Assembly (NCBI GenBank): GCA_021613335.1
Contig: JAJTWR010000266.1
Location: 43,501 to 107,500 of the forward strand
Origin: Whitmania pigra
Taxonomy: Eukaryota > Annelida > Clitellata > Hirudinida > Haemopidae
DNA length: 64,000 nucleotides
Direction: 5' to 3'
In this document: positions 25,601-37,218 of the stretch, piece after piece
Position numbering within the stretch: the stretch's first letter is position 1
Layout: each line of letters opens with the position of its first letter
Program-made: the position numbers and the translations under genes
Notes under the pieces: generated by a model
The model's database searches: none
What the model was told of the DNA's origin: nothing
The model's input: only the letters and a program-made list of their open reading frames with translations

Positions 25601-28600
25601 ATACGGTTTTTGATTCCTCAGTGATCCGATCTTGCTCGGCTCTCCGGTAAATGTCTTATCTTTTGGAATATTGTCTTGTAGTACCAGTGAGTACTGCCTT
25701 GCACTAGCAAAATCAAATAAAATTTAGCACTTTTAAATTAGATTTAAAATAATATTACAGGCAAAATATTGTTAAAGTTGGTAACAATCTTTAATGATTT
25801 TTATAGTCTTTAATTAATTAATAACTTAATTAAATTAAATTATTTATTTATTGAAATTATGTAACTAAAATAAGAGTTAATAAGATTAACTCTTTTGTCA
25901 ATAATTACATAAAGTATACCACCATAAGATTTTCAACCTCTAACCATCTAAAAAAACACAAGAAGTAAAACAAACTTGCTAATAATGTCAAAATAAACAA
26001 GAATAAAAGAAGAAAAACTCAGAAACTGTTCAATTTCCAGTAAGACCAAATGTGCAAATATAGTTCATTTATACAGACATTAATTGCATTAGATATATGC
26101 AGTCCTTCCCAAGAGCGCTGGTTCGCGCTGGTGGATTTCGTACATACATTAAGGTAAAACTGTAGTATGTTAAGGCTTTACAAAACGCACAGCGATTTTG
26201 AGTCCAACATTGAGTAAGTTGAAATTGGCAGCAATACAAAATGAAAAGTGTGAAAAACATCACCATCATCACAATCATAAATCTTCAAACCTTATTTCCT
26301 CCCCAGCATCTGCTACTCCAAAGTATTCACAGACTACAGGCCAAAATTTCTCTTTCCATGTCAAATAGTCCTCTTCAATGCTGAAATTAAAGCAGACATC
26401 AAAATTTGACAAATGTCATTTACTGCTGCAGCTATAATTATGAGCAGCAGATTAACAGACAAAGAAATCTAATGAATCACAACGACAGCAATAAATGTTT
26501 GATAATAACACAATAACCCTTAAATGGTAAAAGTTACAGAAGTGAAAAAATTGTAAAAACATTTACTTAGCATCATCATCTCCCAGCCCGAGCTCAAAGA
26601 CTCGCTCAGCTCCAAGCTCTTCGAGTCTGTTATCCACATACTTTCCAATAGAATTAAAGTGCTCATATGTTTTGTTCCCAAGGCCAAAAACCTGAAAAGA
26701 TTGATTTTCAGAACAATTGATTGCACATTCTCTCAATTAATTTTATTCAACAAAATATTAAAAGCTTAATACAAAATTCAAGAATGTTTTAGATAAGAGC
26801 CAAGTAAAAGAATATGGCAATTTGGAAGGTGGTGCAAGTAGCAATCCAACTCACAGCATATCTGAGTCCAGTGAGGTCAGCATTTCCTTCCTTCAACCAA
26901 TCAATAAATTCCTGGGCATTGTCAGTTGGGTCACCTTCTCCATATGTAGCCATCATGAAAACAGCCAATGAATTTTCAATTTCAGGTAATTTGGTCAGGT
27001 CATCCTAGAAATATCCAGTTCATAAGAAAATAGAATAAACAACTAGTAAAGTAGCATAGTATTACAACCAATGTTAAACAATAGAATATTAACAATACAT
27101 AAAACCAGCAAAATATATAAAAAGAAACTAATATCACCAAAAATTTTCCAAAATCAGAGCACTTGCCATTTCACAGTCCTCCGGATCAACAGTGAGAGCT
27201 TTCAGTCCATATCTTGAAGATTCTTTTGAAAGCCTTGAAGCAAACTCTTCAGCAGTTCCTGTCTGAGAACCAAAGAAAACAACCACAGATCTTCCCTGCA
27301 AATTAGTTTTATAATTACTGTAATATAACACTTACTCTACTATAAAATGTATATTTAATTATTACACAGTTTCTAATACATTAGTTCACTCTCTAGTTTG
27401 GCAATGCCATATTGAAGAATCGGTACAATAAGATATGAGGGCTGTAAGTGTATTGGTGTGTATTATCAAAAGAGAGCAGTAAAGATGATGATGGGAGAAG
27501 GAAGGCCATTGAATCTGAGGATTAGTCTTAAAAGTTGACAGGATGGCTTGGTCCGGGAATTGACTTTTTTAGAATTACTTGGAAACCAAAACCCAATTCT
27601 TTTTTCTTATTCTTTTCAATATTTGAAGTTGGAATGTTTTGCTTTTTGTGATCTATATTGAATATAACCCTTCTTTACATGGTTACTAATTCATGATAAA
27701 GGGTGAATTTAATTTCCAATAATTATGATGATTGCTTTTAAAATAATGATAATAATAATAATAATAACACTAAATAGATATTCAAATAAAAAATGAATAA
27801 TTATCAACCTTAATTTCTGTTATTTTGTAATGTAATAGTTTCTTAGATTCCGAAACTCACTCCATTCTTCATACGACGAATAAAACTTCTGTCATGGCTG
27901 GCCAATGGACTATCACAAAATAAATAAAGGAGCAATCAAATAACATCAAGGAAGCTTGTTGATCAACAGCATTGAAACATTACATAACATTCCATTTTTT
28001 TTGTTACATTACAATATATGTTTAGTTCATATTGACTTCCCCCTCCCAATTTGTTGCTGAGATGCTTTTATAAGCTTTAGTAATATTTCAGTTGATTTTA
28101 TTAAGGCAGAACAATATAAGAAAAATGACACAGAATGGGTCAGCCTTAGAGAAGCACATGCTTCTGTTTCCAAAAAAACAAAGCAATCACTTTCAAAATG
28201 TCAACCTGAGAATAGCGGAATTTAACAAAATAAAAAGATACATGCAATTTGTGAGATTTCATTTTTACAGAATTCTTAAAAAACTCTGAAAAATATTATG
28301 ATGTAGTTTGCAAAGGCATCACAAAATAGTGTCATAGATCTTAATGCTGAGAAGAAAGAAAATACAAGCAAAATACAATTTGATGTACTATTTGAAAATT
28401 ATACAAGCATCATAAGTGTGAGAGACAGGCAAAAGCAATTTACAATATCACAATAAGGTAGTTATGGGCAGTTATGCAAGAAATATAAGAGCAAAACTGG
28501 TATCAAAACAAGAGGATGTATGTGAAATAATACCAACATTTTGACTTTAAGACAATTAATTAGTCTTACTTGATGGTGAGTTTCTTGAACACAGGTGCTA

Positions 28601-28706
28601 CCTGTTTTTTTCTTGAGATGTAATAATATGCAGCAGATCCCAGGACACCCAGGAAAACCACAATGTCCAGGATGCCAATTCCTCCAGCCATTCCCTCAAC
28701 TGACAT
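22670..28706 (-). CDS. POR: NADPH-cytochrome P450 reductase
   Basis: Thirteen exons in phase give about 660 aa (human POR 677-680): 28706-28570, 27909-27861, 27295-27167, 27004-26855, 26691-26567, 26380-26291, 25703-25605, 25062-24827, 24454-24276, 24203-24054, 23531-23267, 23152-22924, 22814-22670. The first exon encodes an N-terminal membrane anchor (GILDIVVFLGVLGSAAYYY). The FMN domain follows with GSQTGTAEEFA, YGEGDPTDNA and GLGNKTYEHFN. The FAD domain has RYYSISSSP. The NADP domain has GPGTGLAPFMGFL and the protein ends DVWS. It is an ER-membrane flavoprotein passing electrons from NADPH through FAD and FMN to P450s and haem oxygenase. All catalytic regions look intact. The intron after exon 3 uses a GC donor. 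Introns carry two SINEs, one containing a copy of part of exon 8. Confidence 0.97.
23766..24010 (+). mobile_element. tRNA-derived SINE interrupted by a POR exon fragment
   Basis: The head GGTTGGCCAAATGGG with a B-box-like GTTCGAAACCC (ending near 23843) is a tRNA-type pol III promoter, close to the heads at 35700 and 24650-24716 (minus). The SINE body resumes near 23938 (CACAAGTGCT, then AGAGCACTATATAAACAGTT) in the same order as the copy at 35696. Between them lies a fragment from POR exon 8. The element sits in the POR intron between exons 10 and 11. Confidence 0.7.
23841..23926 (-). pseudogene. Duplicated fragment of POR exon 8 inside a SINE
   Basis: About 86 bp that match 24879-24964 closely (GATCCACTGGATGATAGTGG against GATCCACTGGACGATAGTAG, and on through CTTATCTTTGAGTCAGTCA). 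The source encodes the FAD-domain segment around YECGDHAAILPRNNATIVQW. The copy lacks splice sites of its own and is not part of the POR reading frame. Confidence 0.8.
24531..24720 (-). mobile_element. tRNA-derived SINE, full-length copy
   Basis: Read on the minus strand it starts GGGTTGGTGGAATGGGTTAC, has the B-box-like GTGTTCGAAACTC, then CACAAGCGCTCATTGGAAGG, AGCACTATATAAATGGTTTC and a tail with CTATGCACATGGCGCTACAT. This is the same order as the copy at 35696. It lies in the POR intron between exons 8 and 9. Confidence 0.75.
26086..26150 (-). mobile_element. Degenerate SINE fragment
   Basis: AGTCCTTCCCAAGAGCGCTG and the following GTGGATTTCG resemble the AGTGCTCCTTCCAATGAGCG to GAGTTTCGAACAC part of the SINE at 24531 read on the same strand. 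It is short and diverged. Confidence 0.35.
27161..27166 (-). other. GC-type 5' splice site in POR
   Basis: On the minus strand the exon ends TGTGAAATG and the intron starts GCAAGT. The next exon begins at 27004 after a TTTCTAG acceptor and restores the family reading (DCEM joined to DDLTKLPEI). No GT is available at the right phase, so this is a GC-AG intron with an otherwise consensus donor. Confidence 0.8.
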
Positions 28707-30768
28707 ATTCAGATTGCCTCACAGTAGTAATACTCTGGAAATTATTATGATATTGAGCAGCCATTGAGTCATGTAATTGGAAAAAAAATACCAACAACTT
28801 CTAAGAATTAATATGAAGTCTTAAATTTACAAAAGAAAATCATATCCTATATTATTTAAATAAATTAAAGTAGCAAGTTTGAAGGTTCAATAAATTAATT
28901 ACAAAATACAATTCACGTGCTGAACAAAAAAAATAATTTGATTTTTGATACGATATTACAAACAAATTCAAACTTCCAAAAAGACAATTTATGTAAGTTA
29001 AAATAAAAACAAATGTGTTCTTTCTTTGAAAAGGAAACAATCAAGCTAACAAAAAGTTTTCACCAAAGCCTAACAATCCAAAACACAGCTACTGCGCACC
29101 ACCCGATTACCCAACAGCCAAAGTCCTAATATGAGGTTTGTTGGCAAAGGTGAGAATAAACATGGATTGCGATTTTAGCTAATATTTCGTGACCTATTCA
29201 TTTATTAATTTAATACTGATCAAACCCGTACACGAAAATACACGCTTATAAAAATAATAACTTGCATTTAGAAACATCGATAGCAGAAGTTTACAAATAT
29301 TGACCTACTTCCGATAATTATTTAAATTTATTTCTTTAAGTCTCTATTAAAAATAATCTAAAACTAACCCTAACTCTAGACATTCATCATCGGTTTTACC
29401 AGCGTGCACGTTGGCCGGATGGGCGTGCGGCGGCGATATCAACGGTCGTTTTGCGTCGCGTTCGCAACCCACCCCGCGTCGCCAGGAAGCGACCTCGCGT
29501 AGTAGTTCTGCTTAAGTGTAAGATAAATGTATCTATCAAAAATTGCCATCACATCCTACCTGGACATACACCTCACTCAAACATTCGGGCAAATATAATG
29601 TATTTACTGGTGGAACAAACGCGAGCCCACATTCCAACGAAATGCAAACATAATCATGGCAATCTCCTGCTAAATATGGCTACTTGTTCGGTCAACAACC
29701 TTTGCTTTCAGCAAGTTATGCAAAGACAGTTCTGATCACCCACTTCATGGAACCTTCGGTCTGCAAGAAAATTTTCAGGTTGCATGGTAAGCCGCTCGCA
29801 TAACGGGACGATGGATTCAGACGCTAGGCTAGGTCAGGTATATCAATATAATAATTAATGCCAAACATTTGACCTCATCTGTATGCGATCCCTAAAATAG
29901 AGGATGACGCTCCTCCAAACAACGCTAAAAAGCTCGTAACCCAACTTGCACTGCTGCAAAAGGCAACTGGTTGGAATGGTTGGACAATTTAGCCTTTTCA
30001 CAACCAACGCTTTTCCTGAATGTTAACAGGGGCTTAAGAACAAAACCATTTTCCATGAGATCTTTCACATCAGACAATCAGTAAATCAGATTTCACATAA
30101 CATCAGTAAATCAGATCTTCCACAAAAACCCTCAGATTCTTTGTGTATCACATGTATGACAATCTCATTTCCTGTGCTCTGAACAATAGAACAAGAATAA
30201 ATTCTAAATGGAATGTTACTAAAATATGTTAGCCTGCTAGAAAACTGTTAAAAGGCACTGGGACATCAGTGAATTAAGGCTAATTCAAATTGCCTCTTTC
30301 CCTGAGAATAAGAAAGTGGAAGATCTCCTGAACAGCAATGAACAAAAGAACAAACAATAAAACTGGCTGAAAACAGGAAAGAAAAGCAAAAAGTGTTAAG
30401 TCTGAAGGCATGTCACAAAACTGAAGCAACATAAGCTTCCTCAAAGCCAGAATTAAGTAAATTAAATGAAGACGGAAAATAAATTGATGACAATGAAGTT
30501 AATAATGCTTGGCAAGAAATTCGTTATCTAATTGGTCGTGAATTAAATGGTTGGGAATGAAACTTGATGTATGAATTAAAGTAATCAAAGATCAATGAGA
30601 CCCAAATATATAAACATATCATGAAAAACAAACCCAAACATAAAAGTGCTTGATGTGCAGAATTATAAGGAGGAAAACCATGAAAAATTGATCAATTGCA
30701 TATTCGGCCATCTAAATGTCCACCGCTTTCTTATTCCGGGAACTTGAACTATAGAATAAGCAATTTCC
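28707..30768. other. Intergenic between POR promoter side and ERMP1 3' end
   Basis: This is the 5' flank of POR (left) and the 3' flank of ERMP1 (right). A CpG-rich patch near 29403-29510 stands out from the AT-rich surroundings and looks like a tRNA-type SINE head. I see no protein gene; the frame at 29451-29735 runs through that patch and has no family resemblance. Confidence 0.5.
29403..29475 (+). mobile_element. Possible tRNA-like SINE head, CpG-rich
   Basis: GTTGGCCGGATGGGCGTGCG is A-box-like and CGTTCGCAACCC is B-box-like, about 50 bp apart, the same layout as the SINE heads at 23771 and 35698. High CpG content suggests a younger or differently methylated copy. No clear tail was identified. 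Confidence 0.4.
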
Positions 30769-33700
30769 TCATATAGTCCACGATTCATAAGTGGATCCAG
30801 TATGAAGCACGGATGTCCACGATGGCATATGCTTGAGGTAATAACTCAAAGTTGTGGATATCTCCGGCCTATCTGCCATGGGCATGTAGTGACCAACCAC
30901 GGCAATTTGTGCAACGCATCCAGCAGAGGATTTTGAGGTCTGGAAATAAACGATGCATTATTATTGATTAAGTGAAATAATTTTAAAATTAACACTATGG
31001 TATTATCATTACTATGCATCTACTAAATTATCATGCAATTGAGCAAACTCAGCTTAAAATGACAATTAAGTTTTAAAATACATAACATTAATACCACAAC
31101 AAATTAGTTTATCAAAATGAAATAACAATAACAAGTAAAATGCCAACATTATTGTAAATTATCAATAATTAGACAACAAATTGTTCTGGCAAAATATCAA
31201 AACTAAAAATTAAAATATGATAAAGGCCTTGAGCGTGAGGTTGAGCCATAGAGGTTCCGGTGGAACCATGCCAAAGGAAACAAAAACGAAATACTGGGGA
31301 GTTTTCACCCCGTAAGGCATTTTGGTTGGAAAAGGGACTCCACTGCCTATATTCCAGGAAACTAAGCTCATTCCTTGGCATGGAGACACATAAATGCTCA
31401 TGTATTCAGGACCTGCAGTATGATAAACAATATTACTATTATCAAATTATTAACAAGTCATATTTGAGTTTACACAAAAAAAATTTTTTAAAGAATTTCA
31501 AACTAAAAAAAAGTTCTTAATTTTTCAATAACTTTATGAAATAACTCTCCATAGATTCTGAAAACTGATTGGTTCGATAAAACGTTGTTTTGAATGAATA
31601 TATCAATTTTGAATTTAAAATAACATTAATTATATTTGACATTTCACTGTAATGTCAAAGCACATAAGCTATCATTTTAAACAGCACATCTAATCTAAAA
31701 TATATAACAAATATTAAATATAATCTAAGACATTTATAAAAAAAACCCTTCAACCAAATGACTCTAATCTCTACATCTTTCTGCATAACTTTAGACTCAC
31801 CTGTAAATGTGAAGTTGACAAGGCTAAACTCTGGACTCCTAATAACCCGATCAAACCGAACAAACACCTCTGGCATGACCTTCAGTCTTTCAGCGGGAAC
31901 TTGGTACACCTGACTGACATCATCAAATACTTACAGAAATTACAGTTATAATTGCCATTTCACTTTAATAATGTTTTAAAATGAATTTCCCTTCATTATT
32001 CACTACTTCACTCACTTCATATGAGACATAAGTGGAAGATAATAGGCCCATCCACAATAGGGCTGATCAGAGCAGGGGAGAAGGCTGAACTTAGAGATAT
32101 TGAGCTCCCTGATTGGGCGAAGGTGAGCCAATGATGTCCGATCGAGCGGGACAAGAGAAATAAGATTGTCTTCGTACGATTGGCTATTAGAATCATCCAA
32201 AGGTGGATTAAATTTTCTTCGCATGTGCTGGCAAAGGAATTCAATAAAAGATTAATGTTCTAAATGATAAACAACCGTCCTAATCATCTAGTCATGAAAT
32301 GGATATTAATAAAACCACACACACACAATGATAAACAAAACTTTTTTAAGTCCTACCAAAATATATGTTAAAATAGGGCATTCAAATTTTTATTTGTCTT
32401 GTAACTATAGGGTCTCATCCCCGAACTTTAAAAAGTGCCACAACATAATCGCTTGATGACGACTAAAGTTACATTACAGCCTCACGTTATTGCTCAACCA
32501 CTCTTTTCCAACATAAACAAAGCTTAAAGATAAATGAAATAGATCAACAACTGTCAAATCTAACTTGAATGAAAATACGCTGGTTAACAGGATACTCTGG
32601 ATTGTCAGAAAATGGAAATCCGAGCCTTGTGCAGGTTGCCAAAAATAGAAACAACAGGAATACATAACCAAAGACCTTTCGAGGTGTTGGCACTTCCAAC
32701 AGGAATAGCAGGCTTACCTGAGATATGAAACATCTTTTAAATTTTAAAAGTCAACACAATTTTAATAAATTATGAGATATTTAGCTTATAAGGCTGGCTT
32801 TAAACAGCTTTTAATGCTTGGAGCAAGTTTAAAGCCATTGCTTAAGATTATATGATCCAGAAATAAATTTCTAGATGCTAAAATGATCGTATGATGAAAA
32901 AAAACTCGCAGTAAAATAAGTAATTCATTAATAATAAATTTTAAATTCTGTTTTATTGCCTTCAGTTTATAATGAACTTGCAAATGGAACAAGCTGATAT
33001 CAAGCTAATTGTCAAGTTAATGTTCTCCCTAAGATTAATGATTAATAAAAAGATTAATAGATCAGCTTTAACAACTACAAGCACAATAAAAACTTACATG
33101 ACACATGAAATGGTAGTTGGTCAAAATGGAGACGAGGATCCCGATGATAATATCGGAGGGCATCGAAGGCCCGGCTCTTCCCACGAGGGGCACAAAGGTT
33201 GTCACAATAGCCTCAATATAGTAGAGGCTGAAGATTTGGTGATGAAAGAGAGCAGCCAGATGGAGGGCCAGGTTAAAGAATAACAAGTCTACAATTCTCC
33301 CTAGTTATAATATATCATTATCATCAATAATGTCAATGACATCATTAGCAGGATATTGAAAATATTATCATTTTCAGATTTAACCACAACTTGTAACAAC
33401 ATAAATAATAAGTATTTTTATGCTTATTTTTTAATCGGTTGATATTTTTAATTGCTTATGCATCAATATTAGATGTGACACCAATTTATAAATTTAGGTG
33501 CAGGCTGAACATGACACTCAATGTTGCATTTAGAATACTTTGGTTTGGAGCATGCAATGGAACCAGTAGATGGATTTAGGGGGGGGGGGGGGGGCAGCTA
33601 CTAAAGTTTTAACCCATACTGGTAAATTATTGAAATAATTTTTAAAAAATGAAATTAAAATAGTTTTAATTAATTTTTCTTGTATTTTGCAAATCATGGG

Positions 33701-36700
33701 AACAGCCATGAAGCCCTCTAAATCTGCCTCTGATGACACTTAAAAACTGTTTCTTTTTACCATCACAAACTCTCTAAACTAACCAAATATTATAATAAAC
33801 TATTATTAAGTTTTTTTGTTTACATTATAGGTAAGACTTCCATCATTATTGATGACAAGTCTCTTACCTCTCACAAGGTAGAGCAAAGCCATAAAGAGAG
33901 ATCTAATATGCATGGATAAAAGGAATATAAAGACAATAAACGATGATGACAGTTGCTTCCAAGACAATATGAGGAGAAGAGTGCTGATGATTGCCATGAC
34001 ACTATCACTGATGATTGACTCCATATCTGCCAAAGAGAGTCCTTCCTCCTGTTGACAATATCAAAACAACCAAATAAATTCAGTGATTATCAAGACATAA
34101 TGAACAACTTACAACAAGCCAATGAACTTTTAGTCTTGTCATCACAAAGTAAGTAACAGCCAGTGAGGGAACAGAATAGAGGCCAATCAATAACCAGGTA
34201 CTGTTGAACCAGGTCATTGAGCATCCAACCAAATCCAGTGCAAGAGCAATGCAAGTCACAGCAGAGAGAGATATCAACCAAGATGCCAAGATGAAAACAA
34301 TCCCAAGAAGAAGTCTCCAGGCATGCTGGCGTCTGGCTAGATCGCGAGGACAATTGCAAAAGCAAAATTAATATGCCGGATGATTTGACAAAAATCTATT
34401 GCGAGGCAATGACAACAAGCGGTCAATGAATTTAAACGAGAGATTAGTTTGGAACAACTTCAATTGATGGACATTCAAGCGTTTTTGTTCAATAATGATA
34501 TGCAAGAAGAGTTCGAGGCAAGTGCACCAAGCAACACAAGTAAGGCTCAAGGGGTAATTAGATGCCTTAGCAGCAAATGGGGAGAATGTTTCCAGACACT
34601 GAGAAGTGTAGATTTAAAAGTTAATAAACGTAATAAACAATAATAAGTTGTTGTTAATAAACAATGATCTCAGCTCTACTGGTAATAGATTAGCGTCTGT
34701 TACGGTGCTCTCATGCATGTTCAAATCATGAGAAATGGAACCATTAAACAATAATAGAGCACAGTCCAAGAATTTGTTGGAATTAAATGAATAACGACTA
34801 TGGATTGACATGAAAACAAAGGGGAGTCCAATATTTAAAAATAAAACTTTGATAGGGTTAGGTTATTCAACAACCAGTGGCTGCAAACAAATGTTAAAAA
34901 GCTCCTAAAACAAACCTCGAACATCACGTGCCACGAAGAGTGCCCACATGATTTTCAGATGGAATGCCAGGCAAGCAATAACATTGGCTGAGATCATAGT
35001 CTCCAGTGAATACATGACCAGAGCAACACCCATCACATCAAAAAAAACTGGATCCTCACTAGCCCAGCTTGAGTCCCAGGCTTGATTGCTAATGCCCCTA
35101 ATAAGTGCCATGACGTTTTCTCCTGGGATATTGTTATGTCCAATGAGCAGATGATGGATGCATCGTCATCACTATAACAGTCAGCATAAACATCAAACCT
35201 GTTCTCTGAATACATCCCGGTGGTATCTTGTCAGGTGTGTCATGTCTTGTATGATAGAAGTACCCATTACGAACGTAAGCAATATCCACTCCTTTAATGC
35301 ACATTTATATTCATCTTACAAACAATAATTCAAATGGATTAAGAAAAGTCGTCGAAACCTTGATAATGCAAATAATATAAATACTGCTCATTAATGTCAT
35401 TATCAACAATATTTTCACAGCCTTCATAGCAAGCTCATTATGCTCACCTGGAACATTCCCGAAGTCCCTGAAGATTCTGAAGTCAGTGTCCGACTGGATG
35501 ACTCCGCTTTGGAAAATCTGCTGGGCAAAGGAGGAAGCGTACGGATATGGAACATGACGATATAGTTTTGTGAGCCATGGGCTGCCTGTAAATTAAATTT
35601 TATCGAGGATGAACATAGGAACACAGCTCTTCATATTGTGACATTTATTTCATTTATGTGAAACGACGAAAAGATTGACTTCAGCAATAAAGCATGCAGG
35701 TTGGCCGAATGGGTTAAGTGCCTGAGTAACAGTCGTGTTCGAAACCCAGCCTGCTCTGCCACAAGCGCCCTTGGGAAGGAGCACTGTATAAATGGTTTCG
35801 AGAAGTTTCGATTGTCTCTGATGCTATACATATGGCGCTCTATAAATTAACTACAATTACCCTTACAACAAGCCTACATTTAACAAGAAAATACAAAAAC
35901 AAGTTATAAAAATATGAATAAATATATTGTAATGGTTAATAGCTACCTGACTGAAAGAATAGCTCTTTTCCTCCCACACCTGCTGCTTCTAGATTGATGA
36001 AGGCTTTGACCTTCTTGAACCAGGGATGAGAGACAACAAAAGCATGACTACCCTGAGAAAAAAATCGATTTCAACAATATTTAAAAAAATAAAATAAATC
36101 TATTTTAATTTGAACATTTTTTCTTTTATTTGAATAATTTAAAAGTTTGGACAAAAAATGTTAGCAGCTGTGCCCCCTTAATCCACCACTGGTTCAAGTA
36201 TGTGCCCTCACCTGCGAAATAATTCTAGATCTAGATTCATATAGTCTGCAGGTATTTCATGTCAAGTAAACATCAATTGTAAAATTTGAAAATTGAACTT
36301 GTAGAATGGTCTCCTCGGCCCCATTGAAAAGGAAGATTAGACCCACATTCCGAACAAACCTAGCACGTTTTGTGAGGCTATGGAGTAGGGCCAACATGGT
36401 AGCACAATTGACAGCATCATCACTTGCACCTTCAAAAAATCATGCAATTTCTATCTTATAACTTAAACTGTGTGTTATCCACGTACAATATAAACTTATA
36501 ATATAAATATAATTACTATTTTGTAGTTCCAACCTTGAGTTTCCAGGAAAGTGTCGTAATGGCAATTTATTAGCAAAGACATGCTGGAATTTGTGTCATA
36601 TGGCACTAGGTTGACAATGATGTTATTTATGTTTTCATAAACATTTGTGAAGCCACCCAAAAAGTCAAGATCAAATGAACCTTTTGCTGTTTGGTAATCA

Positions 36701-37218
36701 ATCTGATGGTAAATTTATTGTCAACTTGTGACTATACTAAGGCAAGCTCAATGATGTTAACTTGTTAAAGACAATAAAAGTAAAACCTTAATTGCATGAC
36801 TTTTCATTTTAGAATCTTTCTTTATTTTCTCAAGTTCTGTCCAGATGTATTCGACAGCATACTTTTGGTTTGTGGTACTACCAACTATTCGGCTACCAAG
36901 ACTTGTCAGACCATGTAAATATTCTCGAGCTTTTTCTTCCGAAAATTGAATGGTAACTGAATTGGATGATTGAGGTTTTGGAAAAGTTTCGTTGCACCAA
37001 TTCACGTATACATAGAAAGAAAATTGGAACACCAAAATTATCAGCCATATTCCGGCATCGGTAGACATTTTGGCACTCTTTAAAAAAGTTGTTTTTCGTC
37101 TATTGATATCTTTAGAGACATACATGTCAAAGTACGAAAATAGCCTCCTAAACCTCATCGCAAAATATGCCATGAAATCTTTCACCCGCCACAAACTTAA
37201 TCGGAACATGGCGTTCAT
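30769..37218 (-). CDS. ERMP1: Endoplasmic reticulum metallopeptidase 1
   Basis: Fifteen exons in phase give about 905 aa; human ERMP1 has 904. Exons: 37218-36787, 36702-36534, 36429-36299, 36052-35947, 35585-35448, 35291-35199, 35122-34916, 34336-34113, 34048-33868, 33300-33098, 32717-32565, 32227-32016, 31913-31801, 31412-31228, 30939-30769. It starts with a cytosolic segment and one TM helix. The luminal M28 zinc-peptidase domain follows with [30 protein letters not shown] and [10 protein letters not shown], so the metal and catalytic residues are present. Several TM helices and a C-terminal luminal domain come next. The family resides in the ER membrane. The exon 14 donor reads AAG then GCCTTT, a poor GC-type site, so that boundary is the least certain. 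The start is the first Met of the open first exon; a later Met at about 37069 is possible. Confidence 0.95.
33569..33730 (+). mobile_element. MITE-like element, copy 2
   Basis: It begins GATGGATTTAGG followed by a G tract and ends CCCTCTAAATCTGCCTC, inverted ends as in copy 1 at 21218. The interior GCAGCTACTAAAGTTTT and AAATTATTGAAATAATTTTT matches copy 1. It lies in an ERMP1 intron. Confidence 0.6.
33579..33594 (+). repeat. G16 homopolymer
   Basis: Sixteen consecutive G residues inside the 5' end of MITE copy 2, probably grown from the shorter GGGG-A-GGGGG seen in copy 1. Such runs are also prone to sequencing length errors. Confidence 0.85.
35696..35866 (+). mobile_element. tRNA-derived SINE, full-length copy
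   Basis: The head GGTTGGCCGAATGGGTTAAG with GTGTTCGAAACCC is tRNA Leu/Ser-like. The body has CACAAGCGCCCTTGGGAAGG and AGCACTGTATAAATGGTTTC, and the tail has CTCTGATGCTATACATATGG then CGCTCTATAAATTAACTAC. It lies in the ERMP1 intron between exons 4 and 5. Confidence 0.8.
36121..36190 (-). mobile_element. MITE-like element, fragment (copy 3)
   Basis: Read on the minus strand, GTGGATTAAGGGGGCACAGC then TGCTAACATTTT and AAATTATTCAAATAA follows the left end of copies 1 and 2. The right end was not found. It lies in an ERMP1 intron. Confidence 0.5.

Noticed and set aside
29451..29735. 94-residue plus-strand frame
   Set aside because: It starts inside a CpG-rich SINE-like patch and shows no family signature.
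33068..33286. Separate small minus-strand gene
   Set aside because: It is exon 10 of ERMP1, with in-phase splice sites on both sides.
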